From Dehalococcoidia bacterium (GTDB lineage: Bacteria; Chloroflexota; Dehalococcoidia; Dehalococcoidales; Fen-1064): a stretch of 64,000 nucleotides of DNA. The position numbers were made by a program, and so were the translations under genes. Below, piece after piece: positions 52,634 through 61,430 of the stretch. The stretch spans positions 186,001 to 250,000 of the forward strand of contig DUEV01000002.1 of the NCBI GenBank assembly GCA_011170375.1, written 5' to 3'. Each line of letters begins with the position of its first letter. The first letter of the stretch is position 1. Under the pieces are notes generated by a model. It ran no database searches. It worked only from the letters and a program-made list of their open reading frames with translations, and was not told the origin of the DNA.

Positions 52634-53240
52634 TGTCCCCACTCCTGCTGGCCATTTCCCTCGCTACCTCTAAGTCACTCTCGGTATTAACATTGAAAAA
52701 GCTGAGCTGTGTCGGGTCGAACCGCTTGATTTCGTCCTCATCGACATACCTGACATTGACCCGGGGGAAAAGCCTGTGGACACCGAGCTCACCTTCGGAA
52801 AGCATCTGTTCTATCTGGGCAAGGCAGCTCCGGGTATAGACAGCGTGAAGCGGCTCTACCTGATCTCCTATCCTCGGCGCCACCAGGTCAACGCCATTAG
52901 CCAGCCCAAGCATATAGCGTAGCAATGCCTTGTTCAAGAAGGGCATATCAGCAGCAACAACGAGATTGCGGAAAGCAGCCGACACCTTCAGACCAGTATA
53001 AATACCACCCAACGGCCCCTTGCCTGGATAGATATCTGTCACCACCCTCAAATTCGGATAACCTGTAAGTGGGAGCACTAGCCGTTCCTCAGCGGCTACA
53101 ATGACAATTTCATCACTGAGGGAAACGACGCAGGACACAACCTGCTCCAGCAGACTTTTGCTGCCGACCGTTTTCATAACCTTGTTATCACCCAAGCGCC
53201 GGCTTCGCCCACCGGCTAGAACGATAGCGCTCGTTTCCAA
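52626..53240 (-). CDS. mobA: Molybdenum cofactor guanylyltransferase
   Basis: The 204-residue protein has the MobA nucleotide motif IVLAGGRSRRLGDNKVMKTVGSKSLLEQVV, then DIYPGKGPLGGIYTGL and VVAADMPFLNKALLRYML. It attaches GMP to molybdopterin to form the dinucleotide cofactor used by DMSO-reductase-type enzymes. Start is TTG 53240 with GGGAAACGGGA upstream. Coupled to moeA. Confidence 0.92.
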   Translation of the reverse strand: METSAIVLAGGRSRRLGDNKVMKTVGSKSLLEQVVSCVVSLSDEIVIVAAEERLVLPLTGYPNLRVVTDIYPGKGPLGGIYTGLKVSAAFRNLVVAADMPFLNKALLRYMLGLANGVDLVAPRIGDQVEPLHAVYTRSCLAQIEQMLSEGELGVHRLFPRVNVRYVDEDEIKRFDPTQLSFFNVNTESDLEVAREMASRSGDND

Positions 53241-53541
53241 GTATTCCCGTTTCCCTCTCTCTTCCGCTACTCAGACTATTTAATTCTATCACACAGGTTA
53301 TCCGCTTCCAAACGGGGGACTTAACCAGCAAGAAGACCGACACGGCCTCTCTAAGCGAAGGGGGTACAGACGGATACCTGAAAGCAGGTGTGGCTGTTCA
53401 CGTGTGGCAAATCTACAGCAAAAGAGTATCAGGATAGCATAAAACTCGGTGGGAAAGCAGAACACTGGCTAGAAGCAGAGAGAAGGGGATAAATTCCTCA
53501 GCCAATCACTCTTGGGAAGAACAACAGGGCGATTATAGAGC

Positions 53542-53685
53542 CTAGAAAAGGTACCACCTGCGTGGCATTTCTGGCACCTTGACAACAGGTGATTCCGTGA
53601 TTTCCTTCAGAGGCTCTCTCTTAGGAGCAGATTTGTGGCGGCGAACCGGAACCAGTTCTCTTATCTTCTCTTTCTGTCGCTCCAC
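53542..53685 (-). CDS. Small basic protein of unknown function
   Basis: A 47-residue frame starts at GTG 53685 with GGGGGTG ahead. The product is strongly basic (MERQKEKIRELVPVRRHKSA and PKREPLKE) and ends PRRWYLF. No family recognised. Direct repeats in 11-bp phase about 100 bases upstream hint at control by a response regulator. The rest of 53241-53541 shows nothing I recognise. Confidence 0.4.
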   Translation of the reverse strand: MERQKEKIRELVPVRRHKSAPKREPLKEITESPVVKVPEMPRRWYLF

Positions 53686-53784
53686 GGTGCACCCCCTAAG
53701 AACATCCGCTCAGGCTCGATCAGATAACCTGCTGATAATCGCCTACTAAAAAGTTAGCACACCATTGGAGATACAGGCATAAAA

Positions 53785-53830
53785 AAGATAAAGATACCAT
53801 AAAGATTTCGTTAAGATTTCATAAGAAATT
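53785..53830 (-). promoter_or_regulatory. 11-bp-phased direct repeats
   Basis: AAGATA/AAGATT units begin at 53791, 53802 and 53813 (plus strand), exactly 11 bases apart, with weaker units at 53785 and 53823. This is the spacing of tandem binding sites for OmpR/PhoB-type response regulators. They lie upstream of the small basic protein gene. Nothing else is seen in 53831-54011. Confidence 0.4.
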
Positions 53831-54011
53831 GCAGAGTGACATCATATGGCTAAAGAGCTGCTGGTCAACGGCAAGGATGCAAAAACAGAGAACATTCAGA
53901 ACAAAGGGGGGACTCTGTTGGGGGAGATTTCTACCTGGCATTACACACGAAACGGAGGCCCTGTTCAACTCGAGTAAAAGCTAGAGTATGTTACTGTCGC
54001 TCAGTGAAACA

Positions 54012-54191
54012 CTAAAATCGACCGACCGGCTGTCTCTTCGACTCAGAAACAGTGCTTACTACCTTCTTTGGTTTGGATACGTCACGAGAGTAACCACAAA
54101 GAAGACAACGCTCAATCAAGCCGTCGACGTCTCTCTCGATAAACATGTCACCAGCGCATCGCGGGCAGTTCTTGAATCTCCAAGTAGTCAT
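54012..54191 (-). CDS. Small zinc-ribbon protein
   Basis: A 59-residue frame starts at ATG 54191 with GAGGAGGGGTGAA ahead, a strong ribosome site. It reads TTWRFKNCPRCAGDMFIERD, then GLIERCLLCGYSRDV, a two-knuckle zinc ribbon (CPRC and CLLC), and a basic tail. Similar small proteins occur widely in this class; function is unknown. Direct repeats of GTTACA lie upstream. Confidence 0.65.
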   Translation of the reverse strand: MTTWRFKNCPRCAGDMFIERDVDGLIERCLLCGYSRDVSKPKKVVSTVSESKRQPVGRF

Positions 54192-54278
54192 TTCACCCCT
54201 CCTCCACCAACACAGTTAAGAGCCGAGCACATGTGAACTACTAAAACACCCACACCCCCCCTTATGTCAGTTAAGACA

Positions 54279-54351
54279 GTGTAACGACTCGAAGTTACAC
54301 CGAGATTACAATTCACCGCATGGGGTTACAAAGATGTTACAAAAGGTTACA
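54279..54351 (-). promoter_or_regulatory. GTTACA direct repeats and inverted repeat
   Basis: GTTACA begins at 54325, 54336 and 54346 (11- and 10-base steps); GTGTAAC at 54279 and GTTACAC at 54294 form an inverted pair. The set lies 90-160 bases upstream of the small zinc-ribbon gene and resembles a Pho-box-type tandem site. Confidence 0.4.
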
Positions 54352-54380
54352 GAAATGTGATAGCTGTGGTAATCAGGCGA

Positions 54381-55049
54381 TTACCACAACCCGAAGCCAT
54401 ACAGGACAATGACAGTAACAATGACCCCCAGGACTGAGCCTGTAACCATCTGACCGAGGGTATGCTCTCGAAGCAGGTATCTGGCCCAGACTATCATGGG
54501 GATGCTGACTGCTGTGGCAGCAAGCAATGGTTCCCATATCACCGCCACCATGATAATAAGACAGGTGATGCCGGCGAGGTGATAGCTCACCTTGTACAAC
54601 TCCCGGACCAGCGCAATTAACAATGAACAGATTAGCAGGGAAGTCAGTGTTGCTATCAGAAACGACGGGGCATCAAGAAAAACCAGCAACACAGTGCACG
54701 GTAGCCCGAAGACTATACCTAGAGCACCGACATCCTTGGGGTGTTCTTTGAGAAAGTCTACCAAATCTCCAAGCCGCTCAGCCCGGCTCCCTCTTCTCGC
54801 CATCCTAATGAGAACGTATGAAATCGGCAGCAGAACCAGACCCAGAGCGATCACGGCGACATGGCTGACCGTGGACCAAATCTCAGTAGAATTGGTATAT
54901 GCTATCAGAACTAAGACTACGACACTGAGAAAGCAGGGATTTGTTACCCTGGAGATTGCCTTGGCGACATTGATTGAGCGGCTCAACTTGCTTGCCTGCC
55001 TCCTGTGAACCTGGTGCGGTGCGAGCGGTGGCAGCTTATCCAGCCACAT
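54381..55049 (-). CDS. PAP2-like membrane protein
   Basis: The 222-residue protein has six hydrophobic segments. KVSYHLAGITCLII and ARYLLREHTLGQMVTGSVLGVIV recall the second and third motifs of the PAP2 phosphatase superfamily (SxxHxxG and RxxxHxxxQxxxG), though the first Lys/Arg motif is not clear. A role in lipid-phosphate chemistry is possible but uncertain. The N-terminal ~20 residues are basic and cytosolic. Confidence 0.65.
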   Translation of the reverse strand: MWLDKLPPLAPHQVHRRQASKLSRSINVAKAISRVTNPCFLSVVVLVLIAYTNSTEIWSTVSHVAVIALGLVLLPISYVLIRMARRGSRAERLGDLVDFLKEHPKDVGALGIVFGLPCTVLLVFLDAPSFLIATLTSLLICSLLIALVRELYKVSYHLAGITCLIIMVAVIWEPLLAATAVSIPMIVWARYLLREHTLGQMVTGSVLGVIVTVIVLYGFGLW

Positions 55050-55236
55050 CAGTCATATCCTATACTTATTTTCAACAGCCGTCAATTTACTCACCTGAAC
55101 AGCCACCGAGTCATTAATTATCAGAAAATCACGCATAGAATAAACCCAAAGTCTAACCAAGCTCTAACCGTATTTTCCTTGAATAACTACTATTCTGGGT
55201 GTATCTTTTCACAGGAGTCTTGTTGCAATATAGCCA

Positions 55237-55521
55237 ATGAAATACCTTCTGAGCTTACTTATCCTGCTTAATATCGCCGACGGTGTGATAACCCACTTCG
55301 TCGTAAAACTCGGCCTCGGAAGTGAGGGCAATCCTTTCCTGCTCGGACTTGTCGGTGAGCCTGGTTTCATTATCCTTAAAGTAGTCGGAGCACTTGTTTC
55401 TGCGTTTATTCTATGGGACATTCACCGGCGGCATCCTCGATTAGCCTTCTTTTCCACATCTATCTGCGTGGCTTTTTATGTTGGTGTCGTGACCTGGAAC
55501 TCGACTGTATTTCTACTCTAG
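55237..55521 (+). CDS. DUF5658-like three-helix membrane protein
   Basis: The 94-residue protein has hydrophobic segments at about residues 3-20, 37-60 and 70-90, with LNIADGVITHFVVKLGLGSEGNPFL between the first two; the D-xxT/TH...E-NP pattern is that of DUF5658. Function unknown. It stands alone. Confidence 0.7.
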   Translation: MKYLLSLLILLNIADGVITHFVVKLGLGSEGNPFLLGLVGEPGFIILKVVGALVSAFILWDIHRRHPRLAFFSTSICVAFYVGVVTWNSTVFLL

Positions 55522-55718
55522 ACATCCTCGGTAACACCGACACAACACAGGCTCTCCCTTATGCCGTTCAATCAACAACCGCGCTTTACGACGTGTCCTT
55601 ACCGAACACGGCACTTAAGAGGTAATCCGAAATGACCGTACACTTCATTGCCAGCCACTATTGACAAACAATTGCATAAGGGTTTATCATGCGCAGACAA
55701 ACCACGAGGAAGGATCAC

Positions 55719-55949
55719 ATGGCGCCGAAGTTCCAGATAGGACAGAAAGTTGTGGTTAAACCAACCCGTGAGCAGAGCGTCTCCCTGCGGGACTCCAGTA
55801 TCGAGCCTTACATCGGCCAGGCTGGCGAGGTCACTGACTACTATTGGATCAGCCCGAGCGCGAGCGAATCCTTCTATCTCTACACGGTGCGTATCGGTAA
55901 CACAGGCCGCAAGACGGTTGTTCTGCACGAGGATGAGATAGAGGCCTGA
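55719..55949 (+). CDS. Small SH3/KOW-like protein
   Basis: ATG 55719 has GAGGAAGGA ahead; an ATG at 55689 in the same frame has none. The 76-residue product reads FQIGQKVVVKPTREQSVSLRDSSIEPYIGQAGEVTDYYW, then FYLYTVRIGNTGRKTVVLHEDEIEA, a small beta-barrel of the SH3/KOW type. Function is unknown. It converges on the acyl-CoA synthetase gene. Confidence 0.65.
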   Translation: MAPKFQIGQKVVVKPTREQSVSLRDSSIEPYIGQAGEVTDYYWISPSASESFYLYTVRIGNTGRKTVVLHEDEIEA

Positions 55950-55985
55950 AGCAGGAAGACTATGCCACATCCACCCGGACAGGAA

Positions 55986-57437
55986 CTACGCGACATCGGC
56001 GTGTCTCTGCTGGAACTGATGGTACCCAATGAAGCGTGAGAGGGCCCTTGAGGCACTCTGCTGAGATATATAGGTTGGGACTCCGGCCAGGGCAAATTTC
56101 CGCCACAACCTAGCTATGGAGGTAGCGGAGTCTGGGGCGTTGAAACGCCCGTTCAAAGCCAGGACAACCGGTTTACCAAATCGGTTATTCTTGGCGAAAT
56201 CAATTATAAAGTCACCCACCTTCTCAGCTTTCTGACCATTCTCAGGACTCTCGTAATCATCTGTATCCGAGGTGTACTGATCCAGTATCACCAGGTCGAT
56301 GACCGGGTCGCCAGCCGCCAATTCCAAGGCGCGCTGAAACAGTTCAACATTGTTCTGAAGCATCCAGGCATCCACCGGATTTCGAGCACTGTTACCAGCC
56401 AGGCTGATAAAAGTATTAAGTTTCTGCCTCGTTTCTTCAGCAAGGCGGGGCACCTCGAGCCCCTCCTGACTACAGATATCGGCCATGGCTACTGAGTTGC
56501 CACCGCCACCACCAATCAGGAGAGTACGCCGTCCTCGCGGCGGTTGCAGGTATAAAAACGCCATGACTACGTCTACTATCTCCTGAAGTGAATCTACCCT
56601 CACTGCCCCAGTCTGGGTAAAGAAGGCATCCCACACCCTTTCCTCGCCAGCGAGTGAACCAGTATGAGAGGCGACCGCCCTGGAACCAGACTCAGTCAGT
56701 CCACCCTTCCAAATGATAACCGGCTTGGTGCGATTTATTGATTTGATGAGCTGGGCGAAACGGTTGCCTTCTCTGATTCCTTCAAGGTACATCGTAATTA
56801 TGCTGGTCTCCGGGTCCTGGGCCAGGTATTCAAGGAAATCAACCGCCTGAAGACCACGAGCATTCCCGAAGCTGACTATCTTACTGAAGTAAACACCGAG
56901 GTCCTGAGCATATTCACTCAGCCACTCAGCATGACCACCGCTCTGTGAGAGAAAGGCCACCGGACCACTCCCGGTCGGCTCCGCACCCCAATAGGCCAGT
57001 TTACTCTTGGGGATATATAAGCCCATGCAGTTTGGCCCGACAACCCGCAAGCCACCCTGCTGAATAATCTCTGTAATCTCCTCGTCAAGCCGACGTCCCT
57101 CTTCCAGCCCGGTCTCAGCAAAGCCGGAGGAGAAGATATGCACGTTCCTTACTCCGGTGGCAACACAGTCCTTGAGCACCTGGGGCACCACTGACGCCGG
57201 AATGGCAATAATAACCAGTTCCGGTGGATTGGGAATAGACTTTACACTCGGGTAGGCCTTGAGGCCCAGAATCTCAGTATCCCTGGGATTGACCGGATAA
57301 AGCTCGCCGGAAAACCCGAGCTTTTGCAGACGGGACAGAAAGTTTGTCCCACCCCATGACGCCGGATTCGCTGAGGCACCAACGACAGCTACCGAACGTG
57401 GATAGAACATGGTGTCAAGCTCATGTTGCTCAGGCAT
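55986..57437 (-). CDS. ADP-forming acyl-CoA synthetase alpha subunit
   Basis: The 483-residue protein has a CoA-binding domain (FYPRSVAVVGASANPASWGG), two succinyl-CoA-ligase-like flavodoxin domains (GPNCMGLYIPKSKLAYWG, SQSGGHAEWLSEYAQD) and the phosphorylated-His loop AVASHTGSLAGEERVWDAFF near residue 250. The ATP-grasp beta part is absent and must be a separate gene. The enzyme makes ATP from acyl-CoA while releasing the acid. It is the second such gene in the window, after 1-714. Confidence 0.9.
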   Translation of the reverse strand: MPEQHELDTMFYPRSVAVVGASANPASWGGTNFLSRLQKLGFSGELYPVNPRDTEILGLKAYPSVKSIPNPPELVIIAIPASVVPQVLKDCVATGVRNVHIFSSGFAETGLEEGRRLDEEITEIIQQGGLRVVGPNCMGLYIPKSKLAYWGAEPTGSGPVAFLSQSGGHAEWLSEYAQDLGVYFSKIVSFGNARGLQAVDFLEYLAQDPETSIITMYLEGIREGNRFAQLIKSINRTKPVIIWKGGLTESGSRAVASHTGSLAGEERVWDAFFTQTGAVRVDSLQEIVDVVMAFLYLQPPRGRRTLLIGGGGGNSVAMADICSQEGLEVPRLAEETRQKLNTFISLAGNSARNPVDAWMLQNNVELFQRALELAAGDPVIDLVILDQYTSDTDDYESPENGQKAEKVGDFIIDFAKNNRFGKPVVLALNGRFNAPDSATSIARLWRKFALAGVPTYISQQSASRALSRFIGYHQFQQRHADVA

Positions 57438-57700
57438 TAGTCAAGTCTCCCTTCCAGAACCCAAATTCCATGCTACCACAGTCTCAAACTGAAGGACAAA
57501 CTGGAGACATAGTACGGTGGTAGTCTAAACATAAAATGAGGGAGCCCCAAAGAGTTTACCACAAACTCGAAGGGCTGAAACAGCTGTGGTCTCAGTGGGG
57601 GATTCTAGGAATTCCAGGTTCCGTCCCCTCTGGTGGGGCTGTGGTTTCAATGGGTGAGGAGTCTCAGACCAGATATTTCTGGCCTGCATGTTTGGTCGGG

Positions 57701-58042
57701 CTAATATCTCCTCTGCCTCACCCCACCAGTTCTGCCACCTCTACCACCGGAAAAGCCGCCACCCCTCCTGTCACCATAGAACCCGCCGCTCCTGTTGTCA
57801 GGGCGAGGGCGAGCTTCATTAACTACAATAGTCCGCTCTCTCAGTATTTTCCCGTTCAAGCCCGCGATTGCAGCTTCAGCCTCAGACTTTGATGCCATTT
57901 CTACAAAGCCAAATCCTTTTGGCCGTCCACTGTACTTATCCGTGATAATGCTTACAGACTCAACCTCTCCAAAAGCCAGGAACTCCTGGCGCAACTCCAC
58001 CTCAGTGATATCGTAAGATAGGTTCCCCGCATATATCTTCAT
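57701..58042 (-). CDS. RRM-type RNA-binding protein
   Basis: The 113-residue protein is one RNA recognition motif (residues 1-78; RNP2 IYAGNLSY, RNP1 GFGFVEMA) and a Gly/Arg-rich tail (GGFYGDRRGGGFSGGRGG). Such proteins are common in bacteria with cold-shock-like roles. It follows the bS21 gene and the CxxC zinc protein on the minus strand. The 160 bases after its stop (57540-57700) contain short hairpins but no clear terminator. Confidence 0.9.
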   Translation of the reverse strand: MKIYAGNLSYDITEVELRQEFLAFGEVESVSIITDKYSGRPKGFGFVEMASKSEAEAAIAGLNGKILRERTIVVNEARPRPDNRSGGFYGDRRGGGFSGGRGGRTGGVRQRRY

Positions 58043-58105
58043 ATTAGGACCCCTTTGTTAAATTACCCGGCCTCACAGCTTGTTGGTCGCTATTGTGGCC
58101 GACTA

Positions 58106-58297
58106 TTACCTGTTACCCTGGCGTCGTCTCCGCCTGGCGTTATTCTTCGCCTTTATCCGGGCAGCATCCCTCTTGGATACGAAGTGACGATGCGTTTTCG
58201 CTTCACGCAACACGCCCTCTATCTGCACCATCCTCTGAAAACGCCGCAACAATGCCTCCTGAGATTCACCTTCACGTATCCAAACTTCTAATGCCAT
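58106..58297 (-). CDS. rpsU: Ribosomal protein bS21
   Basis: The 63-residue protein matches bS21: VWIREGESQEALLRRFQRMVQIEGVLREAKTHRHFVSKRDAARIKAKNNARRRRR, basic throughout its second half. It belongs to the small ribosomal subunit near the anti-Shine-Dalgarno region. Its place beside an RRM protein and a zinc protein suggests a translation-linked cluster. Confidence 0.9.
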   Translation of the reverse strand: MALEVWIREGESQEALLRRFQRMVQIEGVLREAKTHRHFVSKRDAARIKAKNNARRRRRQGNR

Positions 58298-58317
58298 AAC
58301 ACTCCCATCACATTACG

Positions 58318-58353
58318 ACATACCCAGGCCAGAAATCTCCGGCCCAGGTATGT
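58318..58353 (-). terminator. Hairpin between zinc protein and rpsU
   Basis: ACATACCCAGGCC and GGCCCAGGTATGT pair (one bulge) over AGAAATCTCC. It would end or slow the transcript of the zinc protein gene before rpsU. Confidence 0.65.
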
Positions 58354-58371
58354 CTAAGGTCTTAAACCAGA

Positions 58372-58671
58372 CTATCTAGCTGGTCTTACTTTGCGATAGC
58401 AATCGCTACAGTACACCGGTCTATCGCCGCGGGGTTCAAAAGGTACTTCGGTATCTTTGCCACACTCGGCACAGACAACGGGAAACATCTGACGTCGGGC
58501 ACCAAAGCTGTTGTTTCCGTAGCGCCCTGCTTTCCTCGCCTGGCGGCACTCCAGACAGCGCTTGGGCTCGTTGGTATAGCCTCTGGATTGGAAAAGCTCT
58601 TGTTCGTCAGCGCTGAAGGTGAAGGTTGTCCCGCAATCGGAGCACGTGAGTATCTTGTCCTCAAAACTCAT
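58372..58671 (-). CDS. CxxC zinc-binding protein
   Basis: The 99-residue protein has four Cys pairs: CSDCGTTFTFSADEQELFQSRG (treble-clef-like head), CLECRQARKAGR, CAECGKDTEVPF and CSDCYRKVR. This is the CxxC-x(17)-CxxC family, common in Chloroflexota and often next to RRM proteins. Role unknown; nucleic-acid binding is likely. AGAGGAGGTC precedes the ATG. Confidence 0.85.
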   Translation of the reverse strand: MSFEDKILTCSDCGTTFTFSADEQELFQSRGYTNEPKRCLECRQARKAGRYGNNSFGARRQMFPVVCAECGKDTEVPFEPRGDRPVYCSDCYRKVRPAR

Positions 58672-58866
58672 TGGATGACCTCCTCTCTCTTAGATTTTAG
58701 CTAGAGTCCGGGTCATCCAATGCTTATGTAAACTAATGATAATAAAAAGCCTGTAATAACCTAAACCGACACTAATTACCCATATTATACACTAAAACAG
58801 CCTTACCTACAAGAAGCCAGACGACTGCACTAACGCATGAAAGTAGAGAGGGACAAGAACACCCTG

Positions 58867-59517
58867 TTACTGACCGCACCCGATGAGCCTTATCTTTTCC
58901 AGTTGTTCGTTTGCCAGAGAGAAGACAGTACGTTCGGTGCCATCCAACCGGCGCCTCCCCTGGCGGTCCCTTGCCCAATCGTCAAATGAGGCCAAGATGA
59001 GCGGTCCGGGGACGTCAGTCGACGATACCGGCTTTAACTCCAGAGGGATTCCTAGTTTCTTGAGTCCTTCCTCGTATGGAGTATCACGTGATGTATCGAA
59101 GACTTCCCAGCCATCAACGTACACCTCCGCAAGGACATGGTCCTGCTCTTGATATGGTTCACCCATCTGAAGTGCAATCCGTTCATCCTGTCCGGTTATC
59201 CACTCGAAGAGCATCAATTCTGCTTCGACTTTAAAAACCCGGTATCTGGCTGGTATTCCAACAGACCTCGACATAGCCACGAGAAGATTGGTTTTACTCG
59301 AGCACATGCCCACTTTTTCCCGGAGCGTATCCGAGGCCTTAACGTACCAGTCGTCGTATACGTAGCTGAATTCTTTGACAAACCTGTATATCGCATCAAG
59401 TTTCTGGCGCCCGTCTATCAGTCCGGCAGTCAGACTAAAAGCAACAGATTTTATCTCAGGCGATTTATCAAAATCGCAGAGCTCAGTTGGTCGGAGATAT
59501 TCTTGAAAAGAATTCAT
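58867..59517 (-). CDS. Transglutaminase-like protein
   Basis: The 216-residue protein has the papain-like transglutaminase core: GMCSSKTNLLVAMSRSVGIPARYRVF with the nucleophile Cys (near residue 72), HVLAEVYVDGWEVFDTSRD with the His and Asp. No signal peptide or membrane segment is seen, so it is cytosolic. Members act as proteases or amidases. It lies 28 bases from the aminotransferase gene on the same strand. Confidence 0.85.
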   Translation of the reverse strand: MNSFQEYLRPTELCDFDKSPEIKSVAFSLTAGLIDGRQKLDAIYRFVKEFSYVYDDWYVKASDTLREKVGMCSSKTNLLVAMSRSVGIPARYRVFKVEAELMLFEWITGQDERIALQMGEPYQEQDHVLAEVYVDGWEVFDTSRDTPYEEGLKKLGIPLELKPVSSTDVPGPLILASFDDWARDRQGRRRLDGTERTVFSLANEQLEKIRLIGCGQ

Positions 59518-59544
59518 AGTACAATACCGGACCTCGCCTTTAAG

Positions 59545-60732
59545 CTAACAAAGGCCGTACTTCTGGGCGACCTTGCGGAAGCCGTCGAAGGAGCCTTCGA
59601 TGGTGTGGTCATCCACGCAGAACGAAACGCGGAAATAGCCGGGGGTACCAAAGCCACTCCCCGGGACAACAAGCACTAGTTGCTCCTGCAGTTCCCTGAC
59701 AAAAGCAACGTCGTCATCGACAGGTGTCTTCGGGAAGACATAGAACGCCCCCCGCGGCTTCACCATCGAGTAACCCATCCCCACAAGGCCGTTGTAAAGC
59801 AGGTCGCGCCTTTTCTCATAGTCGGCAATTGAGACGGTGACACCCTGCAGATGGCCCACTATATTCTGCATCAGGGCGGGGGCATTGACAAACCCCAGTA
59901 TCCGGTTGCAGAAGACCAGTCCATCGACGACGTCTTGCTTGTCGTCGCAATCGGGGTGCACTGCCACGAAACCGATACGCTCGCCGGGCAGGGCCAAGTC
60001 CTTGGAGTAAGACCGAATCGCGAAGCTCCGGGGGTGGTGTATGAGCAACACCGGAAACTCCATCCCGTCGTATATGAGCCGACAGTACGCCTCGTCACTC
60101 AGGAGATAGACCTGTGTCCCGTACTCCCTCTCCTTCCGCTGTACTGCTTCCGCCAGTCCATGCAGCAGGTCATCTCTATAGACGACACCGGTGGGGTTGT
60201 TGGGAGAGTTCAGGATAACGGCCTTGGTCTTCGGGCTGAGCGCCGCTTCCAGCTTATCGAGCGAGGGCAGGAAATCATCGCTCGTCTGGACCACCTTAGC
60301 CACACCGCCGTGGTTCTCGATATAGTTGAGGAACTCCACAAAGTACGGCGCCAGGACAATGACCTCATCGCCGGGGTCCAGTATCGTTTTGAGCACCACA
60401 TTTAGACCCCCCGCCGCCCCGCAGGTCATAACGATGTCACCGGCAGCGAAACCGAGGCCCGTCTCCTGACTTAGTTGTGCGGCGACCGCTGTCCGGGTTT
60501 CTTCATAGCCGGCGTTGGACATGTAGCGGTGCATTCCCGGTTGCGGCTGGCTGGCTAACTTCTCAAGCTCATGGCGGAACTTGGCGGGCGGCTCCATGAC
60601 CGGGTTCCCCAGGGAGAGGTCAAAGACGTTCTCATCGCCGTGGCGCTGCATGAGCAGGATACCTTCCTCAAACATCCGCCGAACCCAGGAACCCCGGAGC
60701 ATGTTTTCTCGCACCTGACTGGACATTCCCAT
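59545..60732 (-). CDS. Pyridoxal-phosphate aminotransferase, class I/II
   Basis: The 395-residue protein has NSPNNPTGVVYRDD, LLSDEAYCRLIYDG and IRSYSKDLALPGERIGFVAVHP with the PLP Lys (SKDLALPG). AGGAGG lies ahead of the ATG. It resembles aspartate/aromatic-type fold I aminotransferases; the amino acid is not clear from sequence. Downstream on the same strand is the transglutaminase-like gene. Confidence 0.92.
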   Translation of the reverse strand: MGMSSQVRENMLRGSWVRRMFEEGILLMQRHGDENVFDLSLGNPVMEPPAKFRHELEKLASQPQPGMHRYMSNAGYEETRTAVAAQLSQETGLGFAAGDIVMTCGAAGGLNVVLKTILDPGDEVIVLAPYFVEFLNYIENHGGVAKVVQTSDDFLPSLDKLEAALSPKTKAVILNSPNNPTGVVYRDDLLHGLAEAVQRKEREYGTQVYLLSDEAYCRLIYDGMEFPVLLIHHPRSFAIRSYSKDLALPGERIGFVAVHPDCDDKQDVVDGLVFCNRILGFVNAPALMQNIVGHLQGVTVSIADYEKRRDLLYNGLVGMGYSMVKPRGAFYVFPKTPVDDDVAFVRELQEQLVLVVPGSGFGTPGYFRVSFCVDDHTIEGSFDGFRKVAQKYGLC

Positions 60733-60793
60733 GGCGGTCCTCCTTTCTGTTCATACCTGAGGGAGTAAGGTTGGCCCTGGGCAGACAGGACAA

Positions 60794-61234
60794 TCAACCA
60801 GGAATTCGTTTTTCCATCGCGATGTGTTTGATGCCAGCCTCCCAGAATGGCGAGCCTGTTGAGCTATAGCCGCAGGACTCGTAGAAGGGTATTACGATGT
60901 ATTGCGCGTGCAAGACTACGTGCCTGATATATCGCGCCTCAAGCTCACTGGTCAAAAACGACATCATGCCACTACCGATTCCTCTTCGGCGGAAGGATTT
61001 CAGCACGGCCATCCGTTCAATCTTGGCCTTATCCTCGCCCAAGAACCGGACCCGGGCAGTACCAATAATCTCGTCGTTTCTCTTGGCGACCATTTGTAGT
61101 GCCTCGTGGTCCAGGCCATCATACTCCTCATCTTCATCGATATCCTGTTCCTCAACGAATACCACCCGTCGAACCTCAAAAGCCCCTTCGAGTTCGGAGT
61201 CATTTTCGACCAGCTTGAAAGTAATTCCGTCCAT
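60794..61234 (-). CDS. GNAT N-acetyltransferase (ElaA-like)
   Basis: The 146-residue protein is a single GNAT domain: FEVRRVVFVEEQDIDEDEEYDGLDHEALQMVAKRNDEIIGTARVRF (head), KIERMAVLKSFRRRGIGSGMMSFL (acetyl-CoA loop RRRGIG) and VVLHAQYIVIPFYESCGYSSTGSPFWEAGIKHIAMEKRI. The pattern is close to YjcF/ElaA-type acetyltransferases. Substrate unknown. Lies 61 bases upstream of the aminotransferase. Confidence 0.9.
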   Translation of the reverse strand: MDGITFKLVENDSELEGAFEVRRVVFVEEQDIDEDEEYDGLDHEALQMVAKRNDEIIGTARVRFLGEDKAKIERMAVLKSFRRRGIGSGMMSFLTSELEARYIRHVVLHAQYIVIPFYESCGYSSTGSPFWEAGIKHIAMEKRIPG

Positions 61235-61430
61235 TACCTGGATTATAACGGAACAGCACTATGAAACGCTACAGTATAATGAGCAGGGTCAGCGTGTTGA
61301 GAGCAGAACTCACCTTAGCCATTTATCTTGCGACTATAGATTGGTTTGTGCAAACGCGTTACAATACGTTTGTGGACATTATGCGGTAAATATGCTAGAA
61401 TCCCATGAAATTCTGAAGAGAGGTGTGAGT

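Noticed and set aside
57540-57700. Possible structured RNA after the RRM gene
   Set aside because: Several short GC-rich hairpins can be drawn, but none matches an RNA family I know and there is no clear terminator.
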